Source of the DNA: JAJYSO01 sp964451785
GTDB lineage: Bacteria; Bacteroidota; Bacteroidia; Flavobacteriales; Flavobacteriaceae
Length of the DNA: 26,931 nucleotides
Reading direction: 5' to 3'
NCBI GenBank assembly: GCA_964451785.1
Contig: CAYVJG010000038.1
Location: forward strand, 1 to 26,931
The notes below the pieces were generated by a model, which worked only from the letters and a program-made list of their open reading frames with translations, did not search any database and was not told where the DNA came from. Of the stretch, positions 22,378-26,931 are shown one piece after another (position 1 is the first letter of the stretch; each line of letters begins with the position of its first letter). Both the position numbers and the translations under genes were made by a program.

Positions 22378-23089
22378 ACAGGTCATACAAGTGATAGCCT
22401 TATTAGTGGTTGTGGTAGTGCTGTATTGCTTTGCCATAAATCGCCATGAAGCACGGTCAGTGGTCAAAACTGAAATCGAGTTTTCTAATGGCGAACATTT
22501 GTTTTTGACCAAAGAATCCGTTAATAACTTGTTGATAGTTAATGCAAAAAAAGATTCTTTTCCTCAGCTAGATAGTTTAGATTTGAATAAAATAGAATAT
22601 AATTTACGTCAAAACCCATTGATAGCCGATGTTCAAGTGTATAAAACGGTAGATAAAAGTTTAGGAATAAGAGTTACACAACGCGAACCAATTGCCCGTG
22701 TACTCGGAAAAGAATCGTTTTATATAGATAAGAATGGCCATAAAATGCCGTTATCAACACATTATACAGCTCGTGTGCCTTTTGTAAGTGGGATAAAAGA
22801 CTCTGCAGAAATAGCCGAAGTCTTTCCTTTATTGCAAAAAATTAAAGAAGACGATTTTTTAAAACATTATGTCACAGCCGTAGAAAAAGAAAAATCAGGT
22901 GATTATATTTTGAAACTGCGCCAAAAATCAACGCTTATTATTTTTGGTAAAATTTCAGAAATTAATACCAAAATTAATAACTTGAAGGCTTTTTTCAAAA
23001 AGGCTCATCAAGACCAAATATTTGATCAGTATTCTCACATTAATTTGAAGTATACAAATCAAGTTATTGGTACGAAAAAGGAAGCGTAA
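22367..23089 (+). CDS. ftsQ: Cell division protein FtsQ
   Basis: This 240-residue bitopic inner membrane protein has a very short cytoplasmic part, one membrane span (about 5-23, VIQVIALLVVVVVLYCFAI) and a periplasmic region. The POTRA-like first half (about 40-110) includes LDSLDLNKIEYNLRQNP, then VYKTVDKSLGIRVTQREP, the classic FtsQ beta-strand pattern. DKNGHKMPLS followed by VPFVSGI is the start of the FtsQ/DivIB beta domain. FtsQ links FtsB/FtsL to the rest of the divisome. The start is GTG at 22367 inside the murC end. The cytoplasmic tail is shorter than in Proteobacteria, as expected in this phylum. Confidence 0.9.
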   Translation: MKIKQVIQVIALLVVVVVLYCFAINRHEARSVVKTEIEFSNGEHLFLTKESVNNLLIVNAKKDSFPQLDSLDLNKIEYNLRQNPLIADVQVYKTVDKSLGIRVTQREPIARVLGKESFYIDKNGHKMPLSTHYTARVPFVSGIKDSAEIAEVFPLLQKIKEDDFLKHYVTAVEKEKSGDYILKLRQKSTLIIFGKISEINTKINNLKAFFKKAHQDQIFDQYSHINLKYTNQVIGTKKEA

Positions 23090-23095
23090 TTTGTT

Positions 23096-24523
23096 ATGGA
23101 AGATAAAGGAATTGCAGTAGGTTTAGATATTGGTACTACAAAAATTGTGGCCATGATTGGCCGTGCCAATGAGTATGGAAAACTCGAAATTTTAGGCGTT
23201 GGAAAGTCTAAGAGCTTGGGCGTACATCGCGGTGTGGTTAATAATATTACACAAACCATAAAATCTATACGTCAAGCAGTAGAAGATGCTGAGGCTGATT
23301 CAGGATTAAAAATTAGTGAAGTTGTTGTCGGGATTGCCGGACAGCACATTCGCAGTTTACAACACAGCGATTACATAACGCGTGAAGATTCTGAAAAAGT
23401 GATTGAAGAAGAAGATGTAGATCGGTTATGTAATCAGGTTCATAAATTAGTAATGCTGCCCGGTGAAGAGATTATTCATGTGCTCCCACAAGAGTTTAAA
23501 GTTGACGGTCAAAATGAAATCTCCGAACCTATAGGCATGTACGGCGTACGCTTAGAGGCAAACTTTCATGTTGTCGTCGGCCAAATTTCCTCAATAAGAA
23601 ACATTGGACGCTGTGTAAAAAGTGCAGGCCTTGATTTATCAGGAGTAACCTTACAGCCTTTAGCTTCTGCCAATGCCGTGCTGAGCAATGAAGAAAAAGA
23701 AGCCGGAGTAGCCTTAATAGATATCGGTGGTGGAACAACAGATTTAGCAATCTTTAAAGATGGCATTATCAGACATACAGCCGTAATTCCTTTTGGCGGT
23801 AATGTGATTACTGAAGATATAAAAGAAGGCTGCTCTATCATTGAAAAACAAGCTGAATTACTCAAAATCAAATTTGGGTCAGCTTGGCCAGGTGAAAATA
23901 ACGATAATGAAATTGTTTCTATACCGGGATTACGCGGTAGAGAACCCAAAGAAATTACCCTAAAAAATCTTTCTAAAATTATTCACTATCGCGTTGTTGA
24001 AATTGTAGAAGAGGTCTTCTTAGAAATTAAAAATTACGGACACGAAGAACAAAAGAAAAAATTAATTGGCGGTATTGTCGTAACCGGTGGAGGCTCACAA
24101 TTAAAGCACCTCAAACAACTTATCGAGTACATCACCGGAATGGATACCCGTATTGGTTATCCTAATGAGCATTTAGCCGGTGATACCGATCCTGATATTA
24201 AAGAACCACTTTACGCAACAGCTGTAGGTTTGGTGCTCAATAGCCTTGAATTACAAGAGAAAAAACGCCAAGAGCGCAGCGCCCAAAATCCAACAACTAA
24301 GCGCAATGTTGCTAAAATAAGTGAAGAAGAGGAAACGCAACAAGATGACACAACGCCATCTCAAGAGACTCCTAACACCTCTGCTGAAGAAGAATTTGAA
24401 CAAGAAGAACGACCAAACGTGATTGAAACCGCAAGGGAAGACACACGAGAAAAAAATTACCATCGCAGTATTCTAGACAAATGGTTTGATAAGTTTAAAG
24501 ATTTCTTAGACAAAACAGAATAA
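23096..24523 (+). CDS. ftsA: Cell division protein FtsA
   Basis: This 475-residue actin-family ATPase tethers FtsZ filaments to the inner membrane. Phosphate-1 loop GLDIGTTKIVAMIG (8-21), the FtsA-specific 1C subdomain (about 85-165, with VVVGIAGQHI and EEIIHVLPQEFKVDG), phosphate-2 ALIDIGGGTTDLAIF, and the adenosine motif GIVVTGGGSQLKHL are all present. After about residue 385 comes a low-complexity acidic, Gln/Thr-rich stretch of 60-70 residues. The C-terminus (ILDKWFDKFKDFLDKTE) can form an amphipathic helix and is the likely membrane-targeting sequence. Longer FtsA tails are usual in Bacteroidota. It starts 6 bases after ftsQ. Confidence 0.95.
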   Translation: MEDKGIAVGLDIGTTKIVAMIGRANEYGKLEILGVGKSKSLGVHRGVVNNITQTIKSIRQAVEDAEADSGLKISEVVVGIAGQHIRSLQHSDYITREDSEKVIEEEDVDRLCNQVHKLVMLPGEEIIHVLPQEFKVDGQNEISEPIGMYGVRLEANFHVVVGQISSIRNIGRCVKSAGLDLSGVTLQPLASANAVLSNEEKEAGVALIDIGGGTTDLAIFKDGIIRHTAVIPFGGNVITEDIKEGCSIIEKQAELLKIKFGSAWPGENNDNEIVSIPGLRGREPKEITLKNLSKIIHYRVVEIVEEVFLEIKNYGHEEQKKKLIGGIVVTGGGSQLKHLKQLIEYITGMDTRIGYPNEHLAGDTDPDIKEPLYATAVGLVLNSLELQEKKRQERSAQNPTTKRNVAKISEEEETQQDDTTPSQETPNTSAEEEFEQEERPNVIETAREDTREKNYHRSILDKWFDKFKDFLDKTE

Positions 24524-24582
24524 GGTTTAGAATGTACCGCAAAACATGAAATAACGAAAAGCTAACCAGAAAAATAAAAGTT

Positions 24583-26550
24583 ATGAGCAATACAGGTATG
24601 GATATTCAATTTGATATGCCAAAAAACCGATCCAATGTGATTAAGGTAATTGGTGTAGGTGGTGGTGGCTCAAATGCCATAAACCACATGTTTCAACAAG
24701 GTATAACCGGCGTTGATTTTGTAGTTTGTAATACAGATTCACAGGCTCTAGAAAACAGTCCGGTACCTATAAAAGTACAGCTCGGCGTTAATCTGACAGA
24801 AGGACTTGGCGCTGGCGCAAATCCTGAAGTGGGAGAACAAGCGGCTTTAGAAAGTTTTGAAGAACTCAAAAACCTATTAGATACCAATACCAAAATGGTA
24901 TTTATCACTGCTGGAATGGGCGGTGGTACCGGTACAGGTGCTGCTCCGATTATTGCTAAACAAGCACAAGATATGGACATCTTGACTGTAGGTATTGTGA
25001 CTCTTCCGTTTAAGTTTGAAGGTAAAGTGCGCCTGCAGCAAGCTCGCCTTGGTATTGAAAAATTGCGCAATAATGTCGATTCACTGATTGTGATAGACAA
25101 CAATAAATTACGTGAAGTTTACGGTAACCTCGGCTTTAAATCGGGATTCTCTAAAGCGGATGAAGTTTTGGCTACAGCTTCACGTGGTATAGCTGAGGTT
25201 ATTACCCATCACTATACACAAAATATTGACTTACGCGATGCTAAAACCGTGTTGAGTAATAGCGGAACAGCTATCATGGGCTCCGCTACAGCTACAGGCG
25301 GCAATCGCGCGCAAGAAGCCATTGAACGTGCACTTGACTCTCCATTGTTAAACGATAACAAAATTACAGGTGCTAAAAATGTATTGTTGCTTATTGTTTC
25401 GGGTACTGAAGAAATTACGTTAGATGAAATTGGCGAAATCAATGACCATATCCAAAATGAAGCTGGTCATAGCGCCAATATTATTATGGGTGTCGGTGAA
25501 GATGAAGATTTGGGTGAGTCTGTCTGCGTAACCATTATTGCTACTGGATTTGACGCCAATCAACAAGCCGATATTACACAAACTGAAAGTAAGAAAATAA
25601 TTCATACACTCGAAGATGAACAACGTGCTAGTCATAATTTTTCACCATTAAACTCGGCTATATCTTCAGTGTCACGTACTGATTTTTCTGCTCCTGTTCA
25701 AGAAGATACACTTAAGCACAGCTTACAGGATGAAGAACCTGTTGAAAAAAATCAAAATGAAGCTAAAACTTCTGACTTGATTTCAACAACTCCATTTATC
25801 AAAGATATTGATGTCAATTATCAAGAGGTGGGTTTTGAAGAAGAAGACTTTGTGTTTATTGATATGGATGAATCTGACGATACTAATTCAGCTGATGACA
25901 ATCCTTCAGTTGGTGACGTTGAAGAAGAAACAATGTTCAAGTTTGATATGCCTAAACCTGCGCGTCCAGCGTTGAATAAACAGCCGTCAAATAGCTCTAG
26001 TACTCATTCTGCAGGAAAGAATATAACGACTAATTCTTCTTTAAATAGCACTAGTCAGTCTTCTGAACAGCATATAGAAGTTGAAAATCAAGTGGGATTA
26101 TTTCCTGAACAACAAAAAACAAAACGCTATAGCCTAGAAGATTATTTGGAAAAAGAACGCGAATTGACTAACGCCAAACCTGCAGAAAATCCAAATGAAC
26201 CAAAGCTAGTACATACTCCTAAAGAGACTCCTGCTAAGCAGCCTCAAAAGCCTCAGACTGTACAAACTGAAGAGGTTGAAGAAATTGATCCCTTAAACAG
26301 TCCTATTTCTCAACAATTAGCTGCACGTGCCTCTGAACGTCGTGCACGTATGAAAAAGTTTAATTACAAATTCAGAAAAAGCAGTAACATAGACGAGATC
26401 GAAAAGCAACCGGCTTATAAACGCGCTGGTATTGATCTTGGTCAGGGTGTCAAACACGACAATGACATTTCGCGCTCTAGTATTAATGGAGAAGGAGACG
26501 ACTTAGAAATTCGCTCTAATAACTCTTTCTTACACGACAATGTCGATTAA
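24583..26550 (+). CDS. ftsZ: Cell division GTPase FtsZ with long C-terminal linker
   Basis: This 655-residue tubulin homologue forms the Z-ring. The GTPase core covers about 15-323: GVGGGGSNAINHM (24-36), the tubulin signature GGGTGTG (113-119), and the T7 synergy loop N214-I-D-L-R-D219, which completes the GTPase site of the next subunit. After this a linker of about 250 residues, acidic then Ser/Asn/Gln-rich, joins the core to the tail, much longer than in E. coli (383 residues in total). The tail has a basic patch (RRARMKKFNYKFRK), IDEIEKQPAYKRAGIDL, and the end SNNSFLHDNVD, which I recall as the conserved FtsZ end in Flavobacteria. The gap of 59 bases before it holds no clear promoter; it closes the cluster before a strong terminator. 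Confidence 0.96.
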   Translation: MSNTGMDIQFDMPKNRSNVIKVIGVGGGGSNAINHMFQQGITGVDFVVCNTDSQALENSPVPIKVQLGVNLTEGLGAGANPEVGEQAALESFEELKNLLDTNTKMVFITAGMGGGTGTGAAPIIAKQAQDMDILTVGIVTLPFKFEGKVRLQQARLGIEKLRNNVDSLIVIDNNKLREVYGNLGFKSGFSKADEVLATASRGIAEVITHHYTQNIDLRDAKTVLSNSGTAIMGSATATGGNRAQEAIERALDSPLLNDNKITGAKNVLLLIVSGTEEITLDEIGEINDHIQNEAGHSANIIMGVGEDEDLGESVCVTIIATGFDANQQADITQTESKKIIHTLEDEQRASHNFSPLNSAISSVSRTDFSAPVQEDTLKHSLQDEEPVEKNQNEAKTSDLISTTPFIKDIDVNYQEVGFEEEDFVFIDMDESDDTNSADDNPSVGDVEEETMFKFDMPKPARPALNKQPSNSSSTHSAGKNITTNSSLNSTSQSSEQHIEVENQVGLFPEQQKTKRYSLEDYLEKERELTNAKPAENPNEPKLVHTPKETPAKQPQKPQTVQTEEVEEIDPLNSPISQQLAARASERRARMKKFNYKFRKSSNIDEIEKQPAYKRAGIDLGQGVKHDNDISRSSINGEGDDLEIRSNNSFLHDNVD

Positions 26551-26580
26551 GTGATTTTATCCATTCTGGTTTGCTTTTTT

Positions 26581-26611
26581 AAAAAGGCTGTCAATTCGTG
26601 ACAGCCTTTTT
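26581..26611 (+). terminator. Terminator at the end of the dcw cluster
   Basis: A perfect 13-bp stem (AAAAAGGCTGTCA with TGACAGCCTTTTT) around the loop ATTCG is preceded by a run of T and followed by further T residues. It lies 30 bases after the ftsZ stop codon. The A-run on the left arm makes it usable in both directions. Confidence 0.93.
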
Positions 26612-26622
26612 ATTTGCCATAT

Positions 26623-26750
26623 ATACCGTATGGACAAATTATATAGTCCAATTTCGACAGCAGTCTTATTGTTCTATTAATTTGTTACCCACGGCATTAT
26701 ACCTACAAATAATATTACAAATCGGGCTTAAAAATAATTCTAATTGGTAT
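26623..26750 (+). repeat. Direct repeat, copy A (about 128 bases)
   Basis: The first of two related non-coding elements behind ftsZ. Blocks identical with copy B, in the same order, are ATACCGTAT (26623-26631), TAGTCCAATTTCGAC (26644-26658), ATTATACCTACAAA (26696-26709) and a 21-base A/T-rich block at 26730-26750 that ends in AATTGGTAT. Between these blocks the copies differ by substitutions and small indels. The ends show an imperfect terminal inversion (ATACC at the left, GGTAT at the right). There is no reading frame of note in it. It may be a small non-autonomous mobile element or a dispersed intergenic repeat; the family is not recognised. Confidence 0.75.
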
Positions 26751-26811
26751 TAATTGAGATTTTGATTCCTCATTTATAAGAGGATTGTGTAAATTTGTCT
26801 ATCAAATTATA

Positions 26812-26929
26812 ATACCGTATTAACTAGTCCAATTTCGACCTTGTCTCATTGTACTAGTAATTTATGACTTACGGTATTATACCTACAAAAGATATTATAA
26901 ATCGGACTAAAAATAATTCTAATTGGTAT
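26812..26929 (+). repeat. Direct repeat, copy B (about 118 bases)
   Basis: The second copy has the same ordered blocks at 26812-26820, 26825-26839, 26876-26889 and 26909-26929. It is about 10 bases shorter than copy A, mainly from an 8-base gap after the first block. Its outer arms form a perfect 12-bp inverted repeat, TATAATACCGTA (26808-26819) with TACGGTATTATA (26870-26881), and an inner ACTAGT pair (26823-26828 and 26853-26858) can stack inside. The copy reaches to within 2 bases of the window end, so further copies may follow outside. Confidence 0.75.
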
Positions 26930-26931
26930 AA

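Larger units (their letters stand above)
26551..26931. other. Gene-free tail behind ftsZ
   Basis: After the ftsZ stop this 381-base stretch holds the dcw terminator, repeat copies A and B, and about 60 bases between them (26751-26811) with a small CCTC...GAGG hairpin (about 26768-26783). I see no coding region and no tRNA. Confidence 0.7.

Noticed and set aside
24693..25103. Minus-strand open frame of 136 codons inside ftsZ
   Set aside because: Antisense to the FtsZ GTPase core; no independent support.
26623..26929. CRISPR-like array in the tail
   Set aside because: Only two copies, units far longer than CRISPR repeats, internally diverged, and no cas genes in the window.

Overview
The window looks like a chromosomal segment of a Flavobacteriia-type member of the Bacteroidota. 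This assignment rests on recognised features, not on a search. The DNA is AT-rich. Several intergenic gaps carry the Bacteroidota promoter signature (TTG or a relative, a spacer of about 19-21 bases, then TAnnTTTG). Shine-Dalgarno sites are mostly absent. The division gene order, the FtsL-like protein, the PASTA-tailed FtsI, the enlarged MraY and the FtsZ C-terminus all fit that group.

Left part (1-10634): housekeeping genes in short units. A fragment of an unidentified gene runs in from the left edge. Then come tRNA-Ser(UGA), menA and holA on the minus strand. On the plus strand follow an orphan PD-(D/E)XK nuclease-fold protein (HsdR N-terminal type), a GT2 glycosyltransferase, an OmpA-like lipoprotein with a coiled coil, and glycyl-tRNA synthetase. 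anmK (minus, overlapping the glyS 3' end) and an acyl-CoA dehydrogenase (plus) diverge from one gap. The ribosome-assembly GTPase gene engB and an alpha/beta hydrolase gene are both on the minus strand. Strong hairpin terminators separate several of these units. In two cases (before glyS and before engB) the next promoter appears to be built into the terminator hairpin.

Right part (10635-26550): a full Bacteroidota-type dcw (division and cell wall) cluster, all on the plus strand with genes overlapping or a few bases apart: mraZ, rsmH, ftsL, ftsI, murE, mraY, murD, ftsW, murG, murC, ftsQ, ftsA, ftsZ. Together they make the peptidoglycan precursor (MurC, MurD and MurE build the stem peptide, MraY and MurG make lipid I and lipid II) and the septal machine that polymerises it (FtsW, FtsI, FtsL, FtsQ, FtsA, FtsZ). 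murF and ddl are not in this run. The mraZ promoter carries three GTGG repeats at a 10-base period, the layout expected of a MraZ autoregulation site. A 13-base inverted copy of the first repeat lies 86 bases upstream.

Tail (26551-26931): after a strong terminator behind ftsZ there is no gene. There are two diverged direct copies of an element of about 120-130 bases with internal inverted repeats. This is the least explained part of the window.

Most of the window is conserved core genome. I found no CRISPR array, no transposase, no toxin-antitoxin pair and no obvious defence island. The candidates for something new are regulatory or repeat structures, not a new gene system.
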